A stretch of DNA of 57,042 nt from an uncultured Candidatus Melainabacteria bacterium (GCA_947090755.1 CAMUPF010000010.1:1-57042), one strand, 5' to 3'. Counted from the first letter of the stretch, positions 40,445-49,093 are shown. The notes: a model not told the origin generated them from the letters alone. Numbers and translations: made by a program.

Positions 40445-42598
40445 ATGAACGTTTTAGACAAAATCATGAAACCAGAATCAATCGCAGTTGTAGGTGCGTC
40501 TACAAAACCGAAAACTATTGGTTCTGAAATTATGCAAAGATTAAGAGATTACAAATTTAACGGTAAAATTTATCCGGTTAACCCTAAAGGCGGAGAAATC
40601 GAAGGTTTCAAAGCTTACACTTCTATCGCAGAAATTCCGGGGGAAGTTGATTTAGCCGTTATCGTTGTTAACGCTAAATTCGTTTTAGATACAATTGACC
40701 AATGCCACGCAAAAGGCATTAAAGGTTTATGCATCATCACAGCAGGTTTCAAAGAAACAGGCCACGAAGGTGCTGAAATGGAAAAACAATTACTTGCAAA
40801 AGTCCGCGAATATGGTATGAGATGTGTAGGCCCTAACTGCTTAGGCGTTTTGAACACTAACCCTGAAGTTTCTATGGATGCAACTTTCGCTGAAAGTTTA
40901 CCTATCAGAGGCGACATCGGTTTCGTTTCTCAATCAGGCGCTCTCGGCGGCGGTATTTTGAACATCCTCAAAGACCTTAACTTAGGTTTCGCACAATTCG
41001 TTTCAATCGGTAATCAGGCTGACGTTAACGCTGAAACCATGCTTGAATACTGGGAAAACGATGACGACGTTAAACAAATTTTATTATACATGGAATCAAT
41101 CCAAAACCCTGCTAACTTCCGCAAACTTGCTTCAAGAATCACTAAGAAAAAACCTATCTTAGCACTTAAAGCCGGTCGTTCAGCAGCAGGTGCAAGCGCT
41201 GCATCTTCACACACCGGTTCACTTGCCGGCGCGGACAAAGCAGCAGCAGCATTGTTGAAACAATCAGGCGTTATCAGAGAATTCTCTTTGAAAAACCTTT
41301 TTGCAAACGCAAAAGCATTCTCTAACTGCCCTATTCCGCAAGGCAACCGTGTAGCAATCGTTACAAACTCAGGCGGCCCTGGTATTATGGCGACTGACGC
41401 TATCTGCGAAAGCGGTATGCAAATGGCTCAAATTACAGACGCTACAAAAGCAGAATTGAGAAGCTTCCTTCCATCTGCTGCTTCTGTTAAAAACCCTATC
41501 GATATGATTGCTTCAGCTCCTATCGAACACTACAAACAAACACTTGAAACCGTTCTTAAAGACGAAAACGTTGATATGATTATGGTAATCTACTTACCAT
41601 TCTTAGGCTTGAAAGACATCGATGTTGCAAAAGCATTGATGGAAATCAAGGCTAAAAACCCTTCAAAACCAATCGTCGGCGTATTTATGACAACAAGCAA
41701 TTTCTTCACCGAAATTTCAAATATGGATGTTAACATGCCATTCTATATGTACGCAGAAGAAGCGGCAGAAGCATTCGCAAGACTTGACCAGCAACGTCAA
41801 TGGATGGCTCAGCCGGCAGGCAAAATTCCTTGCTACGATGTTGATAGAGAAAAAGTTGAAAAAATCATCAAAGCTTCAATTGCAGAAGGCCGCGACCAAT
41901 TGACAACTTTAGAATCAATCGATGTTCTTCAAGCTTACGGAATCCGCGCTTGCAAATACGGTCTTGCTACTAACGAAGAAGAAGTTGCAACTTTAGGTAA
42001 CTCAATCGGCTACCCTGTTGTAATGAAAATGACTTCAAAAACAACTTCTCACAAAACCGACGTAGGCGGCGTAAGAGTAAACATTCAATCAGAAGCACAA
42101 CTTCGTGCTGAATATAAAGACCTTATCCAAAAATTAACCGAAAAAGGTTTAATTGAAGGTCTTGAAGGTGTAATCATTCAGGAAATGGTAAAAGGCAACC
42201 GCGAAATGGTTTGCGGTATTGCAACAGACCCTCAATACGGTCCGATGATGATGTTCGGTCTGGGCGGTGTATTCGTTGAAGCATTGAAAGATGTAACCTT
42301 CAGAATCGCTCCTTTGACTGATTTGGACGCTAAAGACATGATTAAATCTGTTAAAGCATACAAACTTCTTCAAGGCGCACGCGGAACAACTCCTGCACAA
42401 ATGGAACAAATCGAAGAAACCTTGCTTCGTTTATCACAACTTGTTAATGACTACAAATTCATCGACGAACTTGACATTAACCCGTTGTTAATCTCAGAAA
42501 AAACAGGCGAAGGCATCGCAGTAGACGGACGTATCAAAGTTCGTTTGGAAGAAGCTAAGTCTGCATTAAATTGCAACTGTGCAGCTTGCGCATTGTAA
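40445..42598 (+). CDS. ADP-forming acyl-CoA (acetyl-CoA) synthetase
   Basis: Converts acetyl-CoA (or another acyl-CoA) plus ADP and phosphate to acetate, ATP and CoA, an energy-yielding fermentation step. The protein of 717 residues is a fusion of the alpha part (N-terminal CoA-binding PESIAVVGASTKPKTIGSEI; the succinyl-CoA-synthetase-like GFVSQSGALGGGIL; phospho-His loop region SSHTGSLAGADKAA) and the beta part with an ATP-grasp domain (AYGIRACKYGLATNEEE, GYPVVMKMTSKTTSHKTDVGGV, GVIIQEMVKGNREM, DELDINPLL). RBS AAAGGCG. Single gene with a strong terminator. Codon use is strongly biased, suggesting high expression. Confidence 0.94.
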   Translation: MNVLDKIMKPESIAVVGASTKPKTIGSEIMQRLRDYKFNGKIYPVNPKGGEIEGFKAYTSIAEIPGEVDLAVIVVNAKFVLDTIDQCHAKGIKGLCIITAGFKETGHEGAEMEKQLLAKVREYGMRCVGPNCLGVLNTNPEVSMDATFAESLPIRGDIGFVSQSGALGGGILNILKDLNLGFAQFVSIGNQADVNAETMLEYWENDDDVKQILLYMESIQNPANFRKLASRITKKKPILALKAGRSAAGASAASSHTGSLAGADKAAAALLKQSGVIREFSLKNLFANAKAFSNCPIPQGNRVAIVTNSGGPGIMATDAICESGMQMAQITDATKAELRSFLPSAASVKNPIDMIASAPIEHYKQTLETVLKDENVDMIMVIYLPFLGLKDIDVAKALMEIKAKNPSKPIVGVFMTTSNFFTEISNMDVNMPFYMYAEEAAEAFARLDQQRQWMAQPAGKIPCYDVDREKVEKIIKASIAEGRDQLTTLESIDVLQAYGIRACKYGLATNEEEVATLGNSIGYPVVMKMTSKTTSHKTDVGGVRVNIQSEAQLRAEYKDLIQKLTEKGLIEGLEGVIIQEMVKGNREMVCGIATDPQYGPMMMFGLGGVFVEALKDVTFRIAPLTDLDAKDMIKSVKAYKLLQGARGTTPAQMEQIEETLLRLSQLVNDYKFIDELDINPLLISEKTGEGIAVDGRIKVRLEEAKSALNCNCAACAL

Positions 42599-42613
42599 TT
42601 TAAACCAATAAAG

Positions 42614-42644
42614 AAGGGCGGGGGTGAATCACCCCCGCCCTTTT
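42614..42644. terminator. Terminator shared by convergent genes
   Basis: Perfect 12-bp GC-rich stem AAGGGCGGGGGT/ACCCCCGCCCTT with four T following, between the acyl-CoA synthetase (+) and pilin-like gene 2 (-). Confidence 0.9.
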
Positions 42645-42653
42645 CATATATTT

Positions 42654-43649
42654 TTATCTTTTTACACAAACCGGCTTAATAGTTCTTGATTTGGGTAAAT
42701 ATCCAACCATTGCGCAGTTAGGATCTATGTGTACGGTACCATTGCTATTAACTATTGTTGTGGTGACCATTGTACCAATACCTCCGACCAACGACCTATT
42801 AACAGATAACGCCATTGCTTCTTCCCGTGTTGTTAAACGCGAATCACCCAACGAACGACAATATAACGTAGCCGCATTATAATCCAAAGCCGTACTTCCT
42901 ATATTAGATACCACAGGCGCAACGACCTGCGAATCGGAAGAGTAAAGCGCCACAATACTTCCGATATCCTTTCCGTAAGTATTCGGCCCTTTGCTGCCAT
43001 TCAAATCGTACACGAAATTAACACATACAAGCGGCGATACCATATAGCCGTTTGTGCCTAATGGTCTGGAGCTACATGTAGGGTTATAAAAAACGGCCAC
43101 AGATTCACCGTTCTGGGTTTCAAATGCTGCGGCTTTTGCGTTAATCATAGAGTGCGACCAGACATCATAACTGGCGCTGACCATTGACGTATTAAGTTCC
43201 TTCCAATCAGTAGGGAAACTTATAACCGAGCCATTTGAAGTTGTAAGTTTGTTAGTAATCCCACAATCCGCGAGATGTTGGCTGTCACAGATATTGTTGA
43301 TTTTCAGAACCTTTGCCAAGCCCTCTGTAACAAAGGTTTCAGCGGCTGTGTCCACTGCCTCTTTTGCAGGAGTTTCACCGCTGGCAGAAACCGCTTCGGT
43401 TAAAGTTCCGTAACCGTTAAGTGACGGCATTAGCGCGATTGCTTGGCTGAATCTTGCATATAAAGCTTTTCTTTGTGTATTCCAAGTCCGCTCGTTTATG
43501 TTACCCGTCAAACTCGGTAAAGTTATCGCCGCAACAACACCAATTATTGTCAATGACAAAAGTATCTCCGCCATCGTGAATGCGCAAGACGACCGGCTAA
43601 GAGCAGTCCCCCCCCCCCCTGCACAAATCAATACATTAAGTTTTTTCAT
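42654..43649 (-). CDS. Type-IV-pilin-like protein 2, poly-G tract in frame (phase-ON)
   Basis: The protein of 331 residues has a leader MKKLNVLICAGGGGTALSR encoded across 12 G residues (43608-43619 on the minus strand), then SSCAFTMAEILLSLTIIGVV, the pilin-like N-terminal helix. The next segment LPSLTGNINERTWNTQRKAL is the same protein sequence as pilin-like gene 1. The C-terminal half diverges (AAAFETQNGESVAVFYNPTC, CVNFVYDLNGSKGPNTYGK) and ends PVCVKR. The ATG has AAAGGAT upstream. Changes in the G tract by one or two bases would break the frame. Probably a minor pilin or pseudopilin on the surface. Confidence 0.9.
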   Translation of the reverse strand: MKKLNVLICAGGGGTALSRSSCAFTMAEILLSLTIIGVVAAITLPSLTGNINERTWNTQRKALYARFSQAIALMPSLNGYGTLTEAVSASGETPAKEAVDTAAETFVTEGLAKVLKINNICDSQHLADCGITNKLTTSNGSVISFPTDWKELNTSMVSASYDVWSHSMINAKAAAFETQNGESVAVFYNPTCSSRPLGTNGYMVSPLVCVNFVYDLNGSKGPNTYGKDIGSIVALYSSDSQVVAPVVSNIGSTALDYNAATLYCRSLGDSRLTTREEAMALSVNRSLVGGIGTMVTTTIVNSNGTVHIDPNCAMVGYLPKSRTIKPVCVKR

Positions 43650-43729
43650 AATCTCATCCTTTCATTTACCCTTATTATGCAGCATGTTTTAACGTTTGTC
43701 AACCAAAATCGAACGCTGAGCAAATGTGA

Positions 43730-44548
43730 TTACTTCTTTTTTCTTTCCACGCGTTTTAAACGTTGTTCAATCTGACGGTACCATTTCAGATGTTGTTTAA
43801 ACAAACATTTATAACCTTCAAGGTTGCCGGTAGAAATCTTATGTTCCTGTTGTGAGCAGGTAGCTTCAAGCGCACGTTCAAGCTGGTGGGTTAATTCTTT
43901 TCTATCACCTCTGGCATCTGTCAAAGTAATAACTTTTCCCATTGAAACAATTACTTCAGGGCGGTTATCACGCAGGAATGTATAATCAACCGCAATCGGA
44001 ACAAGGTTTACTTTACCGAATTTTTTAACAGCATTTTGCGCCATATAGGCAAGCCCTGTTTGAAATTCAATCGGTCTGTAATGAGGCGGTCTGATGATTC
44101 CCTGCGGGAAAATAGCCAGAATATTTGAAAGTTTTCCGGCCTCGTCAACCGCATATTTAAGCGCTTTCATTGACGCTTGAGGCGATTTTTTATTTACTGA
44201 AAATGCACCGCCGCGACGCAATAGCGGGAATCTGTTTAATTCTTCGACCATAAGTCTGATTTCACGGCCAAGAATTTTGTTGGAAATGTGGTACATAACA
44301 ATCCCATCCCACCAGTTACAGTGAAGAGAAAAAATAATAGTAGGAGTTTGCGGCCCATTCGCGTTGTAATAATTTTCAGTGCCGGTATATCTGAATGTGC
44401 AAAAACGGTTTCTTAGCATGTTACAGAAAAACATGTCAGCAACCCAGAGCCAAAATTTAGATGTTCTGGCTTCCTTAAACTTTTCTTCTCTACCCCTGAC
44501 CATTGTTGGCGGAAGATCCGGATACAACTTTTCCTCTACTTTTTCCAT
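43730..44548 (-). CDS. Lysophospholipid acyltransferase (PlsC-like)
   Basis: Acylates lysophosphatidate or a related lipid in phospholipid synthesis. The HxxxxD motif is SLHCNWWDGIV, followed by RFPLLRRGGAFSVNKK and IFPQGIIRPP (in place of FPEGTRS). The protein of 272 residues has a PlsC/glycerolphosphate acyltransferase fold with N-terminal FWLWVADMFFCNMLRN. It may act on 1-acyl-glycerol-3-phosphate, although the modified FPQGII motif suggests another acceptor. Single gene. Confidence 0.87.
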   Translation of the reverse strand: MEKVEEKLYPDLPPTMVRGREEKFKEARTSKFWLWVADMFFCNMLRNRFCTFRYTGTENYYNANGPQTPTIIFSLHCNWWDGIVMYHISNKILGREIRLMVEELNRFPLLRRGGAFSVNKKSPQASMKALKYAVDEAGKLSNILAIFPQGIIRPPHYRPIEFQTGLAYMAQNAVKKFGKVNLVPIAVDYTFLRDNRPEVIVSMGKVITLTDARGDRKELTHQLERALEATCSQQEHKISTGNLEGYKCLFKQHLKWYRQIEQRLKRVERKKK

Positions 44549-44710
44549 AATTCAATAGTAGCTTGCAGACAAGAATTTGTGAATAGCTCTCGGGGATAGT
44601 TTTAATAAAATTTTACATGTATTTCCGCCTTTGTAAAGAATGTTGTACGCGCGTTGCTTATTTAACCTTATTTATAGTATCATTATTATTATAGAAAGAG
44701 GTGTATTAAT

Positions 44711-45046
44711 ATGAATACAGTCGTAATCGTTGGCAGAGTCGGACAGGACGCTGAAATCAAATATTTTGAATCAGGTAAATCCAGAGCAACTTTTTCAGTT
44801 GCAGTAAACCGTTGGGATGCGAAAACTAAATCTGAAGTCGCAGACTGGTATAACGTTGATGTTTGGGATAGATTAGCAGAATTTGCCGGCGAATATATCA
44901 AAAAAGGTTCTATGGTTATTGTAGATGGTTCAATCCAAAACAGCAAATGGACTGACAAAGCTACAGGTGAAGAACGCGAAAGATTCCTGATTAATGCAAA
45001 CAACATTCGCTTTGCAGGTGGAAAAAGAGAAGCTGAAGCATTATGA
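44711..45046 (+). CDS. ssb: Single-stranded DNA-binding protein
   Basis: The protein of 111 residues is an OB-fold SSB: MNTVVIVGRVGQDAEIKYFE, ATFSVAVNRWDAK, DWYNVDVWDRLAEFAGEYIKKGSMVIVDG and RERFLINANNIRFAGG. It binds single-stranded DNA in replication and repair. The usual acidic C-terminal tail (DDDIPF) that recruits partner proteins is missing; the protein ends REAEAL. RBS AAAGAGG. The stop overlaps the start of the sugar kinase gene (ATGATAATG), so the three genes ssb-kinase-pdxA appear to be co-translated. Confidence 0.94.
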   Translation: MNTVVIVGRVGQDAEIKYFESGKSRATFSVAVNRWDAKTKSEVADWYNVDVWDRLAEFAGEYIKKGSMVIVDGSIQNSKWTDKATGEERERFLINANNIRFAGGKREAEAL

Positions 45047-46332
45047 TAATGTCCTCTAATGTAGTAGCAATCATTGCCGACGATTTGACGGGGGCAAATG
45101 ATTCGGCTTTGCAATTTTATTTGCAGGGCGCTAATACACAAATTTTACTCTCCGGCAGTGCGGAACTTGAAAACTGTTCGGTGACGCAAACCTGGGCTGT
45201 TTCTACCGAAACAAGAAACGTAAGCGCCGAAGAAGCATTTGAAAAAGTTAAAAACACGACGCGAATGCTTATCGATAAGCTTAATCCGGACTATTTTTTC
45301 AAAAAAATTGATTCCACAATCCGCGGAAACATTGCCATTGAAACATTAACCGTTTTAAATGAAATCCAATGGGATGCAGCCGTTGTGGTTCCGGCGTTTC
45401 CGGATGAACAAAGAATTACTGTAGGAGGTTATCATTTATTAAGAAGCATGCCGATTGAACGCACCGAGGTTTCACACGACCCTAAGGCGCCAATTTGCGA
45501 ATCACACCTGCCGACACTCCTTGAATGCCAGCTTATTGAAGAATATAGACATCTGGTAGGACATGTCGAATTAAAAACTATCATGAAAGGCGCAGGCCCA
45601 ATTCTTGTTAAAATTAACGAACTTCTGGCCGATGGCAAAAAACTTATCGTGATGGACGCGGTTTCTAACACTGACATCGAACAAATTTCACTTGCTATCA
45701 AAAAAATTGACAAACAAATTCTTCCGACCGGAACCGCCGCTTTTGCAAGGGCGCTTGCAAAATTGTGGTTTGGCATGAACGATGATACAGAAGTGATACA
45801 GCAAAAAATTATTCCACCGCTCCCTAAATGCATTATTTCCGGTAGCGCGACACAGCTTTGCGCCATGCAAATCGCAGAATTAAAGGCGTCTTCGTATTTC
45901 CAAAACTTCGCAGAGTATAACCTTAAATTTGAAGATATTTGTAATTGCGTAAGCGATACTCTGGTAGATGATATTGTATTTAATCTTTCTCAGGGGAAAA
46001 ATGTTTTAATCCATACAACAGGCTTAAATGACGCACCTCTTGACGAAGGAAATGACGAAAATATTAGTTTCCCGAGCCTCATCACTGATTACCTTTCCGA
46101 ACTTGCCTATAAAATCAAGGCAAAAGTTGAAACGATTTTCATATTTATCGGCGGCGAAACATCATTCAAATCCTGCGAACGTATCGGGGCAACCCGCTTA
46201 CAACTAATTGACAGAGTAACCGGCCCGATTCCGCTATGCCTCGACTACAATGGTCAGTGGGTTGTGACAAAATCCGGTAATCTTGGCAACGCTCAAACTA
46301 TGGTTGAGGTTTTAAAATATTTTGAAAAATAA
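45043..46332 (+). CDS. Four-carbon acid sugar kinase (DUF1537 family)
   Basis: The protein of 429 residues has the OtnK/DtnK layout: N-terminal VVAIIADDLTGANDSALQF, FKKIDSTIRGNIAIET, VVVPAFPDEQRITVGGYHLL and C-terminal nucleotide-binding IFIFIGGETSFKSCERIGAT. Such kinases phosphorylate D-threonate, D-erythronate or related acids. It overlaps ssb by 4 nt and the PdxA-type dehydrogenase by 11 nt. That neighbour makes the D-threonate route (DtnK plus PdxA2) the best guess. The linkage to ssb looks like chance but is tight. Confidence 0.9.
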   Translation: MIMSSNVVAIIADDLTGANDSALQFYLQGANTQILLSGSAELENCSVTQTWAVSTETRNVSAEEAFEKVKNTTRMLIDKLNPDYFFKKIDSTIRGNIAIETLTVLNEIQWDAAVVVPAFPDEQRITVGGYHLLRSMPIERTEVSHDPKAPICESHLPTLLECQLIEEYRHLVGHVELKTIMKGAGPILVKINELLADGKKLIVMDAVSNTDIEQISLAIKKIDKQILPTGTAAFARALAKLWFGMNDDTEVIQQKIIPPLPKCIISGSATQLCAMQIAELKASSYFQNFAEYNLKFEDICNCVSDTLVDDIVFNLSQGKNVLIHTTGLNDAPLDEGNDENISFPSLITDYLSELAYKIKAKVETIFIFIGGETSFKSCERIGATRLQLIDRVTGPIPLCLDYNGQWVVTKSGNLGNAQTMVEVLKYFEK

Positions 46333-47209
46333 AATTGTTATAACGACTGGTGACGTCAACGGCATAGGCGCTGAAATCACTGAAAAAGCCTTGAAAGCAC
46401 TCGGCTGCAAAGATATCGTACTGGTTTCCAACCGCAAAATAATCGACATTGATTGCGAAATGGTTGAAGTCCCATTTGAGGGTGAAATTTTACACGGACA
46501 AATCACAAAAGAAAGCGGCGAGTTTTCATTTCAGTGTTTGAAAAAAGCCTGCGAACTCCGGCCAAAAGCTATCGTAACCGCGCCGACTGCAAAAGAGGCG
46601 ATGCATCTGGCAGGACATTTTTTTAACGGGCAAACAGAAGTTTTAGAACATTTTCTTGCACACGACGGCCAGAAGGCTGAAATGCTTTTCGCTGCAGAAG
46701 ACTTGCGTGTTTTGCTTTTGACAAGACACTGTGCCCTGAAAGATATAAAAATTACACAAGAACTTATTATCGACAAGGTTAAACGACTTGCAGCTGCGCT
46801 AAAACTTGCAAACCCACATTTTGCGCTGTGCGGTCTGAACCCTCATGCCGGTGAGCACGGCGTTATTGGCAAAGAAGAAGCCGAAATTATTATTCCGGCT
46901 GTTGAAGAACTGCGTGCTTACGGAATAGATATTTCATACCCTAAACCCGCTGATACACTTTTTATTGGTGCGGCACAGGCTTATCAAAAAGGCGAAAAAC
47001 CTCCTTATGATTGTTATATTGCAATGTATCATGATCAGGGACTTATTCCAATGAAAGTTATCGCCGGCGGAAAAGCCGTAAATGTAACAATCGGACTTGA
47101 TATTTTAAGAACTTCCCCTAGCCACGGAACAGCGTTCGATATTGCGGGTTCCGGTGTCGCGAATCCGGATTCTATGATAGCCGCAATCGAACTTTGCCGC
47201 AGAATCTAA
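46322..47209 (+). CDS. PdxA-family 4-phospho-hydroxyacid dehydrogenase
   Basis: The protein of 295 residues has the PdxA pattern: VITTGDVNGIGAEITEKAL, IVTAPTAKEAMHLAGHFFNGQTEVL, GLNPHAGEHGVIGKEEAEII and the metal/substrate loop YIAMYHDQGLIPMKVI. PdxA proper oxidises 4-phospho-hydroxythreonine for pyridoxal phosphate synthesis; PdxA2 paralogues oxidise D-threonate 4-phosphate next to a DUF1537 kinase. The direct overlap (11 nt) with such a kinase favours PdxA2, but a role in both cannot be excluded. It starts with TTG inside the upstream gene. Confidence 0.88.
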   Translation: MKNKIVITTGDVNGIGAEITEKALKALGCKDIVLVSNRKIIDIDCEMVEVPFEGEILHGQITKESGEFSFQCLKKACELRPKAIVTAPTAKEAMHLAGHFFNGQTEVLEHFLAHDGQKAEMLFAAEDLRVLLLTRHCALKDIKITQELIIDKVKRLAAALKLANPHFALCGLNPHAGEHGVIGKEEAEIIIPAVEELRAYGIDISYPKPADTLFIGAAQAYQKGEKPPYDCYIAMYHDQGLIPMKVIAGGKAVNVTIGLDILRTSPSHGTAFDIAGSGVANPDSMIAAIELCRRI

Positions 47210-47228
47210 CACGAAATTTTGCGGAATT

Positions 47229-47344
47229 AAAAGCAGTTCTCCGTCGCCTGCTTGTCCTGCTCCCGCAGGCCAACCCGCGACTCCGCTGTCTAATACACCA
47301 CTCAAAAGACTCGCTCCCGTTCCTTATCGCGAGTCTTTCTCGGG
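47229..47344 (+). repeat. Dispersed intergenic repeat, copy 3
   Basis: AAAAGCAGTTCTCCGTCGCC continuing in close match to copy 1 up to TGTCTAATACACCACTCAAAA, then hairpin GACTCGC (47308-47314)/GCGAGTC (47329-47335) and TTTCTCGGG. The stem sequence differs from copy 1 but both strands changed together. The remaining gap to 47560 holds a minus-strand terminator (next entry) and AT-rich sequence without a gene. Confidence 0.85.
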
Positions 47345-47345
47345 C

Positions 47346-47373
47346 AAAAAAAAAAGCCCCGCGTCGCGGAGCC
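47346..47373 (-). terminator. Terminator-like hairpin facing left
   Basis: On the minus strand GCTCCG/CGGGGC with loop CGACG is followed by ten T residues. No minus-strand gene lies to its right before 49094, so its source transcript is unknown. Confidence 0.65.
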
Positions 47374-47560
47374 TGGAATTAAGAATAGCTGGAAGTATGA
47401 AAAAGATTTAATTATATTTAACGTAAAACATCACTTACGCACAATTAGCCACATATACATTATTTTTTATCCTATATACTATACAGGTGGGTAATGTATT
47501 TTAACAATTCTAATGTTAATATTAATTATACCTCGATATAATTAATACAACGGAGTAAGA

Positions 47561-48331
47561 ATGGAAGAATTAATGTTACCCCCTCTTGCGTATCTTTCGC
47601 AAGACAATAACACAACACAGAATTATGAAATATACTTGTTTAAACATAATCTTAAACAAGAAGTAAACAATCAGTTGGAAAGATATATTTCCACGCTCAA
47701 ACACGATATAAAAACACCTGTTATTGCGCAAATCCATGCTCTGGAACATTTGCTGGCAGAATCTAAAGAACGCTTCAATGAAAAGCAGCAGGATATTCTA
47801 ACGTCAATTCTTGAATCGTGCAATATTCAGTATACCATCATCAACAATCTCATCAGTATGATGAAATATAAACAGGAAGAAATCGTTTTAAACTCGAATT
47901 CATTTGACTTTATTGAAATCTTAAAAGACAACCTATTATCATTAACCGGCCAAAACCGCGTAAAATTGAAACTTACGACTCCTAAAGCAATTGTAAATGC
48001 AGACAAAGAAAAACTAAATGACGCATTACAAAAGATTTGCAAATATATTTCGGATAAAACATTAAAAGGTTCAACAATAAACATAAGTGAACATGAAAAT
48101 GAAACTCTTTCACACATTATTATAGAAATATTTTGCCAAACAGTAGGCAGTCACAGTTTTAGCTATGACAGCGGGAAAAAAGTTTATATAGACAGTACGG
48201 AATACAATTCTGTAGGAAGTTATTTAGAATTTCTTGTGGCGTCAGAAATAATAAAAGCGCATAGAGGCAGACTAACAATCGACCAGACGGGTGATAGCTG
48301 TCTGATTAAAATAAAAATCCCTCTTCATTAG
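47561..48331 (+). CDS. Histidine kinase-like protein with degenerate ATPase
   Basis: The protein of 256 residues has a HisKA-type dimerisation motif RYISTLKHDIKTPVIAQIHALEHLL, with the phospho-acceptor His in KHDIKTP. A HATPase-like region follows (SNSFDFIEILKDNLLSLTGQNRVKL, KEKLNDALQKICKYISD), but clear N, G1 and G2 boxes are missing or heavily changed. There is no sensor domain or membrane helix. It may be a phosphotransfer or dimerisation partner rather than an active kinase. RBS CGGAGTAAG. No response regulator is adjacent. Confidence 0.8.
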   Translation: MEELMLPPLAYLSQDNNTTQNYEIYLFKHNLKQEVNNQLERYISTLKHDIKTPVIAQIHALEHLLAESKERFNEKQQDILTSILESCNIQYTIINNLISMMKYKQEEIVLNSNSFDFIEILKDNLLSLTGQNRVKLKLTTPKAIVNADKEKLNDALQKICKYISDKTLKGSTINISEHENETLSHIIIEIFCQTVGSHSFSYDSGKKVYIDSTEYNSVGSYLEFLVASEIIKAHRGRLTIDQTGDSCLIKIKIPLH

Positions 48332-48360
48332 AAATAAAAGCTTTTTCGGCGCTGAATGTC

Positions 48361-48415
48361 AGCCCGCACAGGGCTCGCGGTCTAATACGCCATTCAAAAG
48401 TTTCGTTATTGAAAC
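48361..48415 (+). repeat. Dispersed intergenic repeat, partial copy 5
   Basis: Shares the core GCGGTCTAATACGCCATTCA with copies 1 and 3, followed by a shorter hairpin GTTTC (48400-48404)/GAAAC (48411-48415). A preceding small hairpin AGCCC/GGGCT (48361-48375) replaces the 5' part of the repeat. Confidence 0.7.
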
Positions 48416-48471
48416 ATTACCGGCCACTTGACATTCAATCATGCTTAACATAGAATGGAATAGCGAATTAA

Positions 48472-48542
48472 GGCGACATGGCCAAGTGGTAAGGCAGAAG
48501 CCTGCAAAGCTTTTACCCCCAGTTCGAATCTGGGTGTCGCCT
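48472..48542 (+). tRNA. tRNA-Cys (GCA)
   Basis: 71 nt cloverleaf: acceptor GGCGACA/TGTCGCC, anticodon arm GAAGC-CTGCAAA-GCTTT with anticodon GCA, T-arm CCCAG-TTCGAAT-CTGGG. No CCA encoded. It lies beside partial copies of the dispersed repeat on both sides. Confidence 0.95.
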
Positions 48543-48559
48543 GATTTTTGCGTAAGCCG

Positions 48560-48606
48560 GTGTAGCCGCGGAGTTGGCTTGCGAGAGCAAGACAAGCAGG
48601 CGGCGA
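48560..48606 (-). repeat. Dispersed intergenic repeat, copy 4 (diverged, inverted)
   Basis: On the minus strand GCCGCCTGCTTGTCTTGCTC continues to CGCAAGCCAACTCCGCGGCT, a diverged version of the middle of copies 1 and 3. The flanks do not match. Downstream at 48643-48661 is a separate long palindrome with arms CGGTTGTT/AACAACCG. Confidence 0.65.
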
Positions 48607-48686
48607 AACACTACGTCAGCGACGTTTCAAATTTTACGGTTGTTAATAACAACCGTTTAAAATTTGTCAGGAGCGGGGGATATAGG

Positions 48687-48775
48687 GGGCGATTAGCACT
48701 CTGCCGACGAGAACGATTAAGTATCGTTCGAGGAGAGGGGTAGCGCATCCGAGGGAAACAACAGTTTCCCGATTG
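48687..48775 (+). pseudogene. Broken tRNA-Val-like sequence with an insert
   Basis: GGGCGATTAGC (48687-48697) and GGTAGCGCATC (48739-48749) repeat the first half of the tRNA-Val gene at 48788, but about 41 nt with a GAACGAT/ATCGTTC hairpin are inserted in the D-loop. The sequence then leaves tRNA similarity for a hairpin GGGAAAC/GTTTCCC. It cannot form a cloverleaf and is probably a remnant or a structured spacer. Confidence 0.6.
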
Positions 48776-48787
48776 TAAATTAAATAA

Positions 48788-48860
48788 GGGCGATTAGCGC
48801 AGTTGGTAGCGCATCACATCGACATTGTGGGGGTCACGTGTTCGAGTCACGTATCGCCCA
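48788..48860 (+). tRNA. tRNA-Val (GAC)
   Basis: 73 nt cloverleaf: acceptor GGGCGAT/ATCGCCC, D-arm GCGC/GCGC, anticodon arm TCACA-TCGACAT-TGTGG, variable GGGTC, T-arm ACGTG-TTCGAGT-CACGT. Anticodon GAC reads valine codons. Position 33, nearly always U, is C here. A terminator follows at once. Confidence 0.9.
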
Positions 48861-48865
48861 AAGAG

Positions 48866-48893
48866 AAGAGGTTGAAAAACCTCTTTTTTTTTT
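48866..48893 (+). terminator. Terminator of the tRNA-Val transcript
   Basis: Stem AGAGGTT/AACCTCT with a GAAAA loop and ten T residues on the + strand. The following stretch to 49053 contains a second GC-rich hairpin (GCGGGG...CCCCGC) but no gene. Confidence 0.9.
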
Positions 48894-49093
48894 AGCAAAA
48901 GAAAAGCGGGGAAGGGTAGCTACCCCGCTGATATTAACATTGAAGTCTTTATTCCAATTAAACATCCATTTTCAAAACCAAATTCACAACAAAACATCTT
49001 AAACACCCTGTCATGACTGGCTTTCAGGATATCACACAGAGTCTCGAATGTCAACATTCACGCGGACCGGTAAACCGGTCCGCGTGAATGTAT

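Noticed and set aside
48441-48743. Possible 100-codon gene
   Set aside because: It runs through the tRNA-Cys gene and repeat remnants; no RBS and no protein-like pattern.
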